Assembly: GCA_029552745.1 (NCBI GenBank) | Contig: JAKPDK010000152.1 | Coordinates: forward strand, 1 to 64,000 | Direction of reading: 5' to 3' | From: Candidatus Hydrogenedentota bacterium | Lineage (GTDB): Bacteria > Hydrogenedentota > Hydrogenedentia > Hydrogenedentales > SLHB01 | DNA: 64,000 nt | In this document: positions 18,651 through 27,773 of the stretch, piece after piece | Position numbering within the stretch: the first letter of the stretch is position 1 | Layout: every line of letters begins with the position of its first letter | The notes under the pieces: generated by a model | What the model was told of the DNA's origin: nothing | Database searches by the model: none | Seen by the model: the letters and a program-made list of their open reading frames with translations, nothing else | Made by a program: the position numbers and the translations under genes

Positions 18651-18836
18651 ATGAGTCAAGGTAGGATTCAGAACAAACGTCGCGGAAAGATAAACGACAA
18701 CACGAAGACCTGTTTCCATTGTCGCTACGAGTATCCCGCCGAGTTAGAACGGTGCAGCATCTGTGGGTATCCTTGGCCTTGGATAAAAGATGATCTATCC
18801 AAAAAACGCAAAACGCAGCCTAAATCCAACGGATAG
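18651..18836 (+). CDS. Small zinc-ribbon protein
   Basis: 61 residues starting at ATG 18651, with GAGGTGG 8 bases upstream. Two CxxC pairs, CFHCRYEYPAELERCSICGY at residues 20-39, form a zinc ribbon, flanked by basic tails. It lies between the GH4 gene and pilT on the same strand. Function is unknown; the size and charge would suit nucleic acid or protein binding. Confidence 0.55.
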   Translation: MSQGRIQNKRRGKINDNTKTCFHCRYEYPAELERCSICGYPWPWIKDDLSKKRKTQPKSNG

Positions 18837-18924
18837 AAGGATGCAAAAGTGAAAACCGGCTCGTTGCGGAGTAAAATTCTGGAGTACATCTGCTGGAACG
18901 AGAAGTAACTACGGGAGCCTCTTT

Positions 18925-20025
18925 ATGCTGTCTTTGCAGAAGATTTTAACTTATGCAGTCAAAAATGGTGCTTCGGATATTCATCTCGCTGTTGGAACAC
19001 CGCCGGCGGTTCGCATCGACGGTGTCATTCGGGTCATTCCCGATGTTGAACCCTTGGTGACGGAACATATGGATGAGTTCTTGTCTACGATTATGTCGCC
19101 CTCGCGGAAAGCACGATTTCTGGAACGAGGCGACGATGACCTTGCCTACAGCCTTCCCGGGGTGGGCAGGTTCCGTGTGAACTGCTTGATGCAACGCGGC
19201 ACGGTGGGCATTGTCATGCGTTATGTCAAGAACAAGATATTCAGTTTTGCCGAACTCAACTTGCCGCCCTCGCTGGAAACGATTTGTCAGATGCAACGTG
19301 GGTTGGTGCTAGTTACGGGAACTACCGGAAGCGGGAAGTCTACTACGTTGGCTGCAATCATCGATCGCATCAATGAGAACCGGCGTTGCCATATCGTTAC
19401 CATCGAGGACCCGATTGAGTACCTTTATAAGAACAAGAAAAGTATTGTGACACAGCGGGAGGTCAACATCGATACTCAAGACTTCCATACCGCGTTGCGT
19501 GCGGTCATGCGCGAAGATCCCGATGTCATTCTCATTGGAGAAATGCGTGACGCGGAGACGTTTCAGGCATGTATTTCTGCCGCCGAAACGGGACACCTGG
19601 TATTGAGTACGTTGCACACGACCAATGTCATGATGACGGTAGACCGTATTTTGGACATGTTTCCGACCAATCAGCACCAGCAGGTACGTTCTCAGTTAGC
19701 TCTGCAATTGCGTGCATGTATTTCACAGCGACTGCTCCCAGCCGCGGATGGTCAAGGACGTGTGCCCGCTGTCGAGGTCATGTTCAACAATCCGGGTATA
19801 GCCCAACTCATTCGTGAAAACAATGTGAAACAAATCCCCAATGCCATTGCCGGCGGCAAGGAAGAGGGAATGCAAACCTTCAACATGAGCCTTGTGGATT
19901 TGGTGAAAAAGCGTCTTGTCACCCGGGAGGAGGCGGAACTCGCTTCCGACAACCCAGAAGAACTGAAGATGAACCTTCAGGGCATTTTCTTGAGCCAGGG
20001 GCGTGGCGGCATTTTGAAACGGTAA
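18925..20025 (+). CDS. pilT: Type IV pilus retraction ATPase PilT
   Basis: 366-residue hexameric ATPase that depolymerises type IV pili (twitching). The N-terminal PAS-like domain begins with NGASDIHLAVGTPPAVRIDG. Walker A is GTTGSGKSTT (about 132-141), the Asp box is IVTIEDPIEYL, Walker B is DPDVILIGEMRD, and the His box is GHLVLSTLHT. The PilT-specific AIRNLIRE-like helix is only loosely matched by the LRACISQRLLPA region. CGGGAG stands 7 bases before the ATG. The pilMNOPQ operon is 27 kb away in this window, and no pilB or pilC is visible. Confidence 0.93.
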   Translation: MLSLQKILTYAVKNGASDIHLAVGTPPAVRIDGVIRVIPDVEPLVTEHMDEFLSTIMSPSRKARFLERGDDDLAYSLPGVGRFRVNCLMQRGTVGIVMRYVKNKIFSFAELNLPPSLETICQMQRGLVLVTGTTGSGKSTTLAAIIDRINENRRCHIVTIEDPIEYLYKNKKSIVTQREVNIDTQDFHTALRAVMREDPDVILIGEMRDAETFQACISAAETGHLVLSTLHTTNVMMTVDRILDMFPTNQHQQVRSQLALQLRACISQRLLPAADGQGRVPAVEVMFNNPGIAQLIRENNVKQIPNAIAGGKEEGMQTFNMSLVDLVKKRLVTREEAELASDNPEELKMNLQGIFLSQGRGGILKR

Positions 20026-20055
20026 GCTGGGCTGCTATCTGTGTTCACTAGTGCA

Positions 20056-21345
20056 TTACGCGTGTCGAGGTTCGACGTGCGGGTGACTATCGTATACGAT
20101 ATTCACCATGTCCCCGTCGCGAAGTATCGACATCCGAGCAGCTTCTGTCACTAACTCATTCACATTGGAATTCGCCGGCGTTGCAATGATTCCTTTCTCA
20201 TCGATCTCTCGGATCATGCGGCGGCGCATTTCTAGGGCATCCGCCTCGGGGAGTTTGGCAACAGCGTTTTCGATTGCATGGATTCTTCCAATAATGTTCG
20301 CAACAGAGTCATATCCGTACCCGATAGGTTCATAACCGGGACCGTGCCATGGCACCAACTGGAAAAAGTCAGGACTGACAAAGTTGTGAATCGAGCCGGC
20401 ACAACCAATGCCTTCAAGATAGGAATGCGTGACGCCACGGAACTGGTCGTCATGTTTTATCAATCCCGTCTTTCCATTCCCTTCGCAGAACATCTCGAGG
20501 CATTGTTCATTGCTGCCAGCACCGTCATCCGGATAGCCCAAGCCGTCTGTCACTGATAGAATTGCCCCGTTTTCAAAGATTACCCTCCCGTTTGCCCAGA
20601 AATAACCCACTTTACCGTTCGGGAAGGTACCTTTGATCCCATTAACGCTCACAGCCACTGGACGCAATCCGGTGATGAAACATACCAAGTCGACGTAATG
20701 GCATCCGACATAGACAAAGGGATCTGTGTTCTCACACGTAAACCAGTTCTGAAAATTCGACAGACGATAATAATACGGTTCGATCATCTTCGCTTCACCG
20801 ATGATGAATTCCCCAAAATGTCCTTCGGCATAATGCCGTTTCGCTAACAAAGCACGACGATCAAAACGTTTGTGGTATTCCACGCCGACAAAAAGTCCCT
20901 TTTCTCGAGCGATAGCCTCGATTTCCACGGCGTGGTCATACTTAAGGACCAGAGGTTTTACGCAAAGCACATGTTGATAGTGTTCCAAAGCCGCTTTGAC
21001 CACGGGATAGTGTAGAGGATCCGGCATAGCCACCACGACTGCTTGACGCGGTTTCATCGTCTTCAAGCATTCCAAATATAGGTCTGGATGGTTTTCTGAT
21101 TCCGGCGTGTCAAACCCAGGATGGGGCGTGAAACTTTGACCTGGGAATGCCTGTTGAATCATCTTGCTGTCGCGCAACGCTTTTAGAGGGGAGGAATTCA
21201 ATGCACAAATGTCAATAGCATTAACAACACCCTGTCGTTGCAAGTGGTAGATGCAGGGTAACAGCAAATCGTGAGTAATCATGCCGCCACCGATAATTAA
21301 AACGTCTATAGCATGACCGTGACTGCCCGTTTGTGCTGGCGTCAT
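20056..21345 (-). CDS. Gfo/Idh/MocA family oxidoreductase
   Basis: 429-residue cytoplasmic NAD(P)-dependent oxidoreductase-like protein. N-terminal Rossmann motif DVLIIGGGMITHDLL (about 15-29). The sugar-binding catalytic Lys is in CVKPLVL, where the family normally has EKP; the change of Glu to Val is notable. EYHKRFDRRALLAKR and YVGCHYVDLVCFITGLRP continue the pattern, the latter carrying the usual D-x-x-H-like residues. GGAGG is 9 bases upstream of the ATG. Substrates in this family are sugars, inositols and their derivatives; the neighbouring sugar genes fit but do not identify it. Confidence 0.85.
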   Translation of the reverse strand: MTPAQTGSHGHAIDVLIIGGGMITHDLLLPCIYHLQRQGVVNAIDICALNSSPLKALRDSKMIQQAFPGQSFTPHPGFDTPESENHPDLYLECLKTMKPRQAVVVAMPDPLHYPVVKAALEHYQHVLCVKPLVLKYDHAVEIEAIAREKGLFVGVEYHKRFDRRALLAKRHYAEGHFGEFIIGEAKMIEPYYYRLSNFQNWFTCENTDPFVYVGCHYVDLVCFITGLRPVAVSVNGIKGTFPNGKVGYFWANGRVIFENGAILSVTDGLGYPDDGAGSNEQCLEMFCEGNGKTGLIKHDDQFRGVTHSYLEGIGCAGSIHNFVSPDFFQLVPWHGPGYEPIGYGYDSVANIIGRIHAIENAVAKLPEADALEMRRRMIREIDEKGIIATPANSNVNELVTEAARMSILRDGDMVNIVYDSHPHVEPRHA

Positions 21346-21410
21346 TTTTGCTTACCTCCACCACATGGAAAAAGCATCGATATGCTTGTTAAATGTGATA
21401 CTGTTTGAAA

Positions 21411-22457
21411 CTAAATAGAAGCATCGTTTGTTTTAGCAGGCTCTGAGCCGGGCTCCTGCGGACTCGGGACGCCTGCCGGGGCCTCTTCTGATTTAAGCAA
21501 GATCTCTACCGGTACCGTATCCTTCGATTTGTCTATCAGTTCTTCTAACTGCTCAATCTTTTTCTTACGCAGAAGTACCTCTTTGGCTTTATCATGAATC
21601 TCTTCCAGGGTTAGCGTGCCACGGTTGGAGACTTTCATGATGTGCCAACCAAACTGTGTACGGAAAGGTTGAGATACTTCACCAATCGGCAATTCAAAGA
21701 GCAAGCGGTCGAATTCGGGCACCATCACGCCGCGCCCTACTTTCGTATACTCGCCACCATTTTGAGCCGAACCGGGATCCTCAGAGACCTCCTTTGCTAC
21801 GGCAGCAAAATCTTCACCTTTTGTAATGCGCTCCCGCGCTGCTTCAATTTTTTTCTTTGCGTTTGCATCAGCTTCTGGTGTGGCGTCTCGCACTTGTGCA
21901 AGAATGTGGGAAACGTCGGCAACATCCAATTGGCCAGCTTCTTTGGCACGATTGAACTCCGCAGTGATTTCTTCTTCAGTAACGTCGATATCCTTCGTTT
22001 TTTCCTCAACAAACCTCTGAGTTATCATTTTTTTCTTTACGGTTTCCGCAAATTGTTCTTTCGTTATACCGCGACTTTGAAGGTATTTCTCAAAGGCATC
22101 CGGCGAGGGGGCATGCTGAGTGGCGTTCTCAATTTCCTTTTGAACTTCCTCATCCGATACCGTTATCTTGGCCTGTTTTGCCAGTACATATAGGATTTCA
22201 GTTTTTACCATCTGGTCAAGAATTTGGTCTTTGAACGCCGCATCCCCACCTGGTTGGTCGGGCATGTGGCCCAATGCTTTCAATGTGTCTTCAAACTCTT
22301 TTTGTGTGATCACCTCGTCGCCTACGCGGGCGACAATTGCCTCCGTAGCTGACGCATTCGTCGTAGGCACCTGTGCTGCTTGTTCTTCGCCCCAGGAATG
22401 TCCAGTCAGTAGCATGGCTAATATGCTCAAACCAAAAACAATTTGTCGATAAAACAT
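21411..22457 (-). CDS. SurA/PrsA-like periplasmic peptidyl-prolyl isomerase
   Basis: 348 residues: signal peptide (about 1-22, FGLSILAMLLTGHSWG), a SurA N-like chaperone segment (VGDEVITQKEFEDTLK...ILDQMVKTEILYVLAKQ), then one parvulin domain. That domain is marked by VSHILAQVRDATPE, DFAAVAKEVSEDPGSAQNGG and FRTQFGWHIMKV. A charged helix and a disordered Pro-rich tail follow. Parvulin foldases help outer-membrane and secreted proteins fold. There is one PPIase domain, unlike E. coli SurA with two. GGAG lies 8 bases upstream of the ATG, and a promoter and palindrome lie farther upstream. Confidence 0.9.
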   Translation of the reverse strand: MFYRQIVFGLSILAMLLTGHSWGEEQAAQVPTTNASATEAIVARVGDEVITQKEFEDTLKALGHMPDQPGGDAAFKDQILDQMVKTEILYVLAKQAKITVSDEEVQKEIENATQHAPSPDAFEKYLQSRGITKEQFAETVKKKMITQRFVEEKTKDIDVTEEEITAEFNRAKEAGQLDVADVSHILAQVRDATPEADANAKKKIEAARERITKGEDFAAVAKEVSEDPGSAQNGGEYTKVGRGVMVPEFDRLLFELPIGEVSQPFRTQFGWHIMKVSNRGTLTLEEIHDKAKEVLLRKKKIEQLEELIDKSKDTVPVEILLKSEEAPAGVPSPQEPGSEPAKTNDASI

Positions 22458-22518
22458 GATTTTTCTCCGCTGTAGTTTTGCAGGTGTAGAGCTTTCGCTC
22501 CTTATCTAGCGGCTCGTA

Positions 22519-22530
22519 CACTCGCGAGTG
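22519..22530. promoter_or_regulatory. 12-base perfect palindrome in the surA-like gene leader
   Basis: CACTCGCGAGTG is a perfect 12-base palindrome placed 7-18 bases downstream of the predicted transcription start of the SurA-like gene. The position would suit a repressor operator; no regulator is identified. Confidence 0.35.
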
Positions 22531-22543
22531 AAAAATTTCCAGT

Positions 22544-22572
22544 ATCATACACCTTCCTGGAACAAAAACCAA
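22544..22572 (-). promoter_or_regulatory. Sigma-70-type promoter of the surA-like gene
   Basis: On the minus strand, TTGGTT (22567-22572), a 17-base spacer, and TATGAT (22544-22549). Predicted start near 22537, about 80 bases before the ATG. Confidence 0.6.
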
Positions 22573-22630
22573 TCCCAAGTGTACGGGGTAAAATTCGGAT
22601 AGGTTTGCGGGACGGAATGCAAAATTTTTC

Positions 22631-22659
22631 TTGCAATTTTAGAGGTTTTGTTATATAAA
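22631..22659 (+). promoter_or_regulatory. Promoter candidate for the prepilin-like gene
   Basis: TTGCAA (22631-22636), 17-base spacer, TATAAA (22654-22659), giving a leader of about 220 bases before the prepilin ATG. A second TTGACA at 22825 lacks a proper -10. In the rest of 22458-22889 I see only the divergent surA promoter and palindrome. Confidence 0.45.
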
Positions 22660-22889
22660 TAAGATGTGATAAGAATTGGCTCCATGGTCGGTTACAGGGT
22701 TGCTTAACGAAAGTAGAGTAATTCGCCAAAGACGCGCTGTATTATGTTTTCAATGGCGGGTTGGTTGACAAGAGGGGAGGTGGTTAAGGGCAACCAGGTG
22801 GCAAAAGTTTTGAAATCAAGTTCCTTGACAGTGTGTGTTTTGGTGATGAATCTGTAAATTTCAAAATGCAAAGAGGAGGATGACGAAAA

Positions 22890-23858
22890 ATGAGAAAGAA
22901 AGGGTTTACGCTGATTGAGTTGTTGGTTGTTATCGCAATCATTGCGATTCTAGCCGCGATATTGCTTCCCGCGCTTGCACGGGCTCGTGAAGCGGCACGC
23001 CGTGCCAGCTGCCAGAACAACCTGAAACAAATGGGTGTCATTTTCAAGATGTATTCTGGCGAGAATAAGGATATGTTCCCGCCGATGCATGGAGATGAGC
23101 CCTGGGGTGATGACGCTACCATCGAGAACGACACGGTTGGGTGCACAAACTCGCTGGATGATGCCGATTTTATCTTCAACATCCAAGCGGTTTACCCCGA
23201 ATACCTGACCGACCCAGGCGTCCTTGTGTGTCCGTCTGACCCGGGTGCGGAGGGTAACCGGGATGCGGATTTAATGATTGTTCAGCAGCGCACGACCTCA
23301 ACGAACCGTTGTCCGTGGCTTGGCGCTATCACCCAGGGTGATGAGTCCTACCTCTATTTGGGGTGGGTGTTTGACCGCGTGGAAGATACAAGTCCAATGT
23401 TTGACATGGGGTTGCTCGGTATGGGCTTCCCGTCGGGTACCTTGGCGCCTTCCCAGCTGGTTGGTTGGTTGGTCACTGTTTATCCTTTTATGGATAATGA
23501 CAACAATGCGGATGACATCATTACTTACAATGACTTGACATTCGCAGCGCCCTTCAACACTGCGGGCAACAATGGTGGGAACAAGCTGCTTCGGCTCAAG
23601 GAAGGTATTGAGCGCTTCTTGATTACGGACATTAATAATACCGCCGGTAGCGCAAAAGCCCAGAGCGTGATTCCGATCATGTGGGATACGGTGGGCGCCA
23701 ACTCTGATCCGACTGACCCGACGGGTGTGGCGTTGTTCAACCACATTCCGGGCGGCAGCAATGTGCTCTATATGGACGGTCACGTAGAGTTCCAGCGCTT
23801 CCCCGGCAAGTTCCCAGCAACCAAGACCTTTGCTGTGGTAGCAGGCTTCTTCAACTGA
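22890..23858 (+). CDS. Prepilin-type protein with DUF1559-like features (pseudopilin)
   Basis: 322 residues. It starts [20 protein letters not shown]: a basic leader, the prepilin peptidase site G/FTLIE (cleavage before Phe6), and the conserved Glu at mature position 5. The long hydrophobic helix carries on to [20 protein letters not shown]. The C terminus has the H-x9-DG arrangement ([20 protein letters not shown]) seen in the large pseudopilin families of Planctomycetes and related phyla. It would be assembled by the type IV pilus or a type II secretion machine. AGAGGAGG is upstream. A strong terminator follows 23 bases after the stop, so it is monocistronic and probably well expressed. Confidence 0.9.
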   Translation: MRKKGFTLIELLVVIAIIAILAAILLPALARAREAARRASCQNNLKQMGVIFKMYSGENKDMFPPMHGDEPWGDDATIENDTVGCTNSLDDADFIFNIQAVYPEYLTDPGVLVCPSDPGAEGNRDADLMIVQQRTTSTNRCPWLGAITQGDESYLYLGWVFDRVEDTSPMFDMGLLGMGFPSGTLAPSQLVGWLVTVYPFMDNDNNADDIITYNDLTFAAPFNTAGNNGGNKLLRLKEGIERFLITDINNTAGSAKAQSVIPIMWDTVGANSDPTDPTGVALFNHIPGGSNVLYMDGHVEFQRFPGKFPATKTFAVVAGFFN

Positions 23859-23881
23859 TTTAGCGGTTGACCAAAGCGCAG

Positions 23882-23914
23882 AGGGCGCAACTCCACGAGT
23901 TGCGCCCTTTTTTA
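23882..23914 (+). terminator. Strong intrinsic terminator after the prepilin-like gene
   Basis: Perfect 12-base stem AGGGCGCAACTC / GAGTTGCGCCCT around a CAC loop, followed by a T-run at 23908-23914. Confidence 0.92.
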
Positions 23915-24035
23915 TAACGCAAAAAAGGTTCATGTTGCGCGCAAAAGAGCCCGACGCGTCACTGCCGCGCGAAGCCATAGGGTGGGGGATAAGGGTGTCC
24001 TTATTAGGGTCCCAAAAGCCCAGGATGAGTTTTGT

Positions 24036-25412
24036 TTACATGTTGCCGTTCAGTTCGTTGACTTTGTTTTCAAGCAACGAGCGAATCTCTTGCAAGCGTT
24101 CAGGGCTGGCTGCTTCGCAGCGCATCACCAAGACAGGGGACGTATTTGACGCCCTTACCAAACCCCATCCATCGGGAAATTCCACTCGCACTCCATCAAT
24201 GTCGTTCACATTCAGTCTTAACTCATCACGGAAATATTTCTTCGCTTTTTCCACGATGTCAAATTTTTTCGTTTCTTCTGTGGCGATCCGAATCTCCGGG
24301 GTCGAGTACATTTTAGGGACATCCACCAGGTGTTTGCTGAGCGGCCTTTTGCTTTCAGAAAGCAATTCCAAAAGTCGCGCACCTGAATAGATAGCATCAT
24401 CGAAGCCATACCAACGATGCTTAAAAAACATATGTCCGCTCATTTCTCCAGCTAATTCGGCTTTAAACTGTTTCATGGCGGCTTTAATCAAGGAATGACC
24501 TGTTTTCCACATGACTGGTTTTCCGCCGTGTTTGGCAATGTCTTCATACAGGGTGCGGGAACCTTTGACTTCAGAAATGATAGTCGCCCCAGGTTTCTTT
24601 TGAAGCACGGCGCGCGCAAACAGGATCAGCAGTCTGTCACCAAAAATCACGTTACCCTGCTCATCAACGACTCCAATGCGGTCGACGTCTCCGTCAAATG
24701 CAATTCCCAAATCCGCTTTAGAATGTTTCACGGTGTGAGAAAGCGTCCGTAGATTGTCTGGGACGGTGGGGTCAGGGTGATGATTCGGAAATGTACCATC
24801 CACCTCACAGAATAACGGAATCACTTCACACCCAAGTTTTTCGTAAAGCGGCACGGCAACAACTCCGCCCACGCCGTTGCCCGCGTCCACAACAACTCGT
24901 AGCTTCCTTTTTAACCGGATAGTTCGTGCAATGCGAGCAATATACTTTGGCACAATGTCCATACGCGTTATCGTTACTGGTCCGCGGGCGACGGGGAAAC
25001 AATCTTGGTTCGCGATTGCTCCTAGTTTCTGAATCTCTTGGCCGTAAATTGTAGAAGTACCTACCGCGACCTTCATCCCATTGTATTCTTTGGGATTATG
25101 ACTCGCTGTGATCATGACACCCCCGTCTACTTTCAATGTAAATAACCCGAAGTAGAGCACGGGGGTGGGAACTTGACCGATGTCGATCACATTGACACCA
25201 CATTGAGTCAACCCATCAATTAGGGATTGGGACAATGATTTTGACGACAGCCTACCGTCTCGCCCGACACATATAGAATTGTATTTCTTTTTGCCTTTCA
25301 GATAGGCTGCGACCGCTTTACCCAGACGTTCAAATACTTCTTCGTTGAGGTCGGTACCTACGATCCCTCGAATGTCATACTCTCGAAAAATTTGAGGATT
25401 AATCTTTGGCAT
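24036..25412 (-). CDS. Phosphomannomutase/phosphoglucomutase
   Basis: 458 residues, the size and domain order of AlgC-type alpha-D-phosphohexomutases, which interconvert hexose 1- and 6-phosphates for sugar-nucleotide synthesis. The phosphoserine loop is ITASHNPKEYNGMK, the Mg loop DGDVDRIGVVDEQG, the sugar-binding loop GEMSGHMFF, and the phosphate-binding loop of domain 4 is RASNTSPVLVMR. The start MPKINPQIFREYDIRG is typical; GGGAG is 8 bases upstream. Confidence 0.94.
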   Translation of the reverse strand: MPKINPQIFREYDIRGIVGTDLNEEVFERLGKAVAAYLKGKKKYNSICVGRDGRLSSKSLSQSLIDGLTQCGVNVIDIGQVPTPVLYFGLFTLKVDGGVMITASHNPKEYNGMKVAVGTSTIYGQEIQKLGAIANQDCFPVARGPVTITRMDIVPKYIARIARTIRLKRKLRVVVDAGNGVGGVVAVPLYEKLGCEVIPLFCEVDGTFPNHHPDPTVPDNLRTLSHTVKHSKADLGIAFDGDVDRIGVVDEQGNVIFGDRLLILFARAVLQKKPGATIISEVKGSRTLYEDIAKHGGKPVMWKTGHSLIKAAMKQFKAELAGEMSGHMFFKHRWYGFDDAIYSGARLLELLSESKRPLSKHLVDVPKMYSTPEIRIATEETKKFDIVEKAKKYFRDELRLNVNDIDGVRVEFPDGWGLVRASNTSPVLVMRCEAASPERLQEIRSLLENKVNELNGNM

Positions 25413-25604
25413 GGTCTATCTCCCGATGTTTCCTATATTATGAGACTAACAAGACAGATGTAATGGCTTCAATTTGTTATCACGTTCTGACTTTTCGACA
25501 AGTTCAAACCCGGGTTGCGTGGAGTTAAGGATCTTTACTCACATTGACGCCTTTTGGACGTTGTTGGTAGACTGCCCTGTGTTTTTGGTAAAGGATGCTG
25601 TCAA

Positions 25605-26054
25605 ATGAGAGCGGTTGTTCAACGAGTAGCCGAGGCATGCGTGACTGTGAATGGTCGCGCGACCGGGCGAATCGGAAAGGGTCTACTTGTTTTACTTGGA
25701 GTAGAAGAAGGAGACGCTGACACGGATGTCAGCTTGATGGTCGACAAAGTCTCAGGATTACGGTGTTTTCCTGATGAAAATGGAAAATTCAATCGTTCTG
25801 TCATGGAAGTGGGGGGAAGCATCATGGTGGTTTCTCAATTCACCTTGTTGGGAGACTGTCGCAAAGGCAAACGCCCTTCATTTACGACAGCTGCGCGTCC
25901 CGAATTAGCCAATGCCCTGTATCAGCGTGTAGTCGCTGGGCTGCGAGAGCGCGGACTGGCGGTAGAAACCGGTGAGTTTGGTGCGCACATGCGGGTCAGT
26001 TTGGTCAACGATGGACCAGTCACATTGCTTATAGATACAAAGAGGAATTTCTAA
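25605..26054 (+). CDS. dtd: D-aminoacyl-tRNA deacylase
   Basis: 149 residues from ATG 25605, preceded by AAAGGATG; the frame runs 17 codons farther but the family begins with MRAVVQRV. It hydrolyses D-amino acids (and Gly) from mischarged tRNA. Signatures are [20 protein letters not shown], which holds the catalytic SQFTL loop, and the Gly-cis-Pro motif near the C terminus ([11 protein letters not shown]). Its stop overlaps the next ATG by one base (TAATG), so it is coupled to the asparagine-synthase-like gene. Confidence 0.95.
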   Translation: MRAVVQRVAEACVTVNGRATGRIGKGLLVLLGVEEGDADTDVSLMVDKVSGLRCFPDENGKFNRSVMEVGGSIMVVSQFTLLGDCRKGKRPSFTTAARPELANALYQRVVAGLRERGLAVETGEFGAHMRVSLVNDGPVTLLIDTKRNF

Positions 26055-27769
26055 TGGCCTTCATTTGTGGAATCTTAGGCAAGAGCGACAAGGAAATTGT
26101 GCGTAGAATCCTTCGCGAATCGGCGCCCGATGTGAAAGATCTAGCAATATGTGAAGGGAGTACCTACTGTATTGGATCGTCCGACCAGTGTCACGCCTTG
26201 TCGGTATTTGATGGTTTTCCTCGATTGTCGAAGGGCGCGGTAAAGGCGTCGGCTGCGTCCGTGGACTTTGACTCCGCTTCGGGAGGTGCCGTGAGGTCTT
26301 GGCGTGGCGCCTTCGCAGGTGCGTTAGGTTCCGCAGACGGGAGACAGTGGGTGCTTTTGCGGGACCGCATTGGCAGAAGGCCGCTCTATTATTATCAGGG
26401 GCATGGGTATGTCTTGTTTGCCTCTTCTTTGAAGGGACTACTCGCAAGCGGAGTCATCCAGCGACGTCTTGACCTCACTTCGGTGGACTCTTTTTTGGCG
26501 TTGGGATGTGTACCCGGGGCAGCCACGATTCTGCAAGGTATTCGAAAAGTTTTGCCTGGCTCACGCGTGTTCGTAACGGAAGGTATGGTGACCCGTGAGG
26601 AGGTGTTCGCGGATTTTTTGTTTGAGATAAAGACTTACGAGAAAGAATACGCTGCCGCGACCATCAGAATGTTTTTGGAAAATGCTTTACAGTTCTGTGA
26701 GGCAAAAAACCTTCTTTGGTCTGCAGGAATTGACTGTGCCTCTCTCGCCGTCTTGAAGCCGGGTCTTTTGCCTCTATTTGTTACCTTGGAGCGTGGATGG
26801 CAGGACGAGTCACGGACCGCTCGCGAGTCCGCCCGCTGGCTTGGTCTTCCCCTCAACAACGTTCCCGCCCGGCGGCTTACGGAAGAGTTCTTTTTCCGCG
26901 TGGTCTGCGCACTTCAGGAGCCCGTAGCAGATGCCTCTATTCTGCCTTATGCACTGATCTTCGACCGTGTGAAAGACTTCGGTCGCCTCGCGATATCTGG
27001 ACAAGGTGCTGACGAATTATTGGGAGGGTTTCCGCGTTTTCGCTATTTACAAAAAGCGCGAGCTGCTCGTGATCTGGTTCCTACTGTGAAAATGCAGGAA
27101 CTGCTGCCGTCCTTGCCGCCCAATGCTTTTTTGCGCAGGGGAGGCAGATATTTGGCGGCAATTCGAGATAACTCTCAAGCTTATTTAGCTGTCGCTTCGA
27201 TATTCGATTACACAGAGCGAAAAGAACTGTATACAGACGTCATGCGGGTTGCTACGGAAGACAAGGATTGGGCTCATGCGGCTATTCAGGGTTGTTTTGA
27301 AGATACCGATTTGACTCGGAATGTGCTGGCGTTGAACATACGATTTCTGTTGCCCAATCTATTAGTGGCCCCTTCCGTCCGTTTGTCCGAGGCACACGGA
27401 CTAGGCCTAGAATTTCCATACTTGGAAGATGACTTTGTCGATTTTGTTCTGACGGTGTCCCCGTCTATCAAGTTTGGGATGCGTAGCAAACCATTGTTGC
27501 GGGCAGCGATGAAAGGTCTTCTACCTCCGTCAATTCGATTGCGTGCTCAGCGTAGTTTTCGGATCCCGCAAGGAGGACGCTCTGCGGCTCTCATTGATTC
27601 CATTGCTGAAAAGATCATTACTCCGGAACGAGTAGACAGTACGGGCATGTTTCGTTGGAATCAAGTGCAGCATATCATCCGCAGCGCTTCTCATAATGTG
27701 GTTCGCAGGCGACAGTTCTGGGCGTTGCTTCTCTTTTTCGCATGGCATCGCGAGGTCATGGAGTCTTGA
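26054..27769 (+). CDS. Asparagine synthase-like protein with altered active-site motifs
   Basis: 571 residues with the AsnB layout: an N-terminal Ntn amidotransferase-like domain (about 1-190) and a C-terminal ATP-pyrophosphatase domain. AsnB makes Asn from Asp, Gln and ATP. Several key positions differ here. The Ntn Cys is residue 5 (MAFICGILG) rather than residue 2. The PP-loop is SAGIDCA (223-229) instead of SGGLDSS. The conserved Glu of SGEGxDE is Gln (SGQGADELLGG, 315-325). The fold is clear, but Asn synthesis is doubtful; a divergent amide-forming enzyme or a non-catalytic paralogue is likely. It starts inside the dtd stop and ends 4 bases before the fmt-like gene. Confidence 0.8.
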   Translation: MAFICGILGKSDKEIVRRILRESAPDVKDLAICEGSTYCIGSSDQCHALSVFDGFPRLSKGAVKASAASVDFDSASGGAVRSWRGAFAGALGSADGRQWVLLRDRIGRRPLYYYQGHGYVLFASSLKGLLASGVIQRRLDLTSVDSFLALGCVPGAATILQGIRKVLPGSRVFVTEGMVTREEVFADFLFEIKTYEKEYAAATIRMFLENALQFCEAKNLLWSAGIDCASLAVLKPGLLPLFVTLERGWQDESRTARESARWLGLPLNNVPARRLTEEFFFRVVCALQEPVADASILPYALIFDRVKDFGRLAISGQGADELLGGFPRFRYLQKARAARDLVPTVKMQELLPSLPPNAFLRRGGRYLAAIRDNSQAYLAVASIFDYTERKELYTDVMRVATEDKDWAHAAIQGCFEDTDLTRNVLALNIRFLLPNLLVAPSVRLSEAHGLGLEFPYLEDDFVDFVLTVSPSIKFGMRSKPLLRAAMKGLLPPSIRLRAQRSFRIPQGGRSAALIDSIAEKIITPERVDSTGMFRWNQVQHIIRSASHNVVRRRQFWALLLFFAWHREVMES

Positions 27770-27773
27770 GAGA

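Noticed and set aside
20056-21345. Dihydrodipicolinate or glucose-fructose oxidoreductase as a specific call
   Set aside because: Only superfamily motifs are visible and the EKP Glu is missing, so a specific function is not supported.
21642-22193. 183-codon plus-strand frame opposite the surA-like gene
   Set aside because: Shadow frame, very rich in Phe and Cys, without a ribosome site.
22825-22860. TTGACA as the prepilin promoter
   Set aside because: At 16-18 bases there is no usable -10; TAAATT is 22 or more bases away.
22666-22889. Riboswitch (for example c-di-GMP type) in the long prepilin leader
   Set aside because: I looked for the conserved GEMM blocks and found none; no convincing stem set or terminator precedes the ATG.
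23298-23978. 226-codon minus-strand frame opposite the prepilin-like gene
   Set aside because: Antisense of a well-supported gene, and it runs through the terminator.
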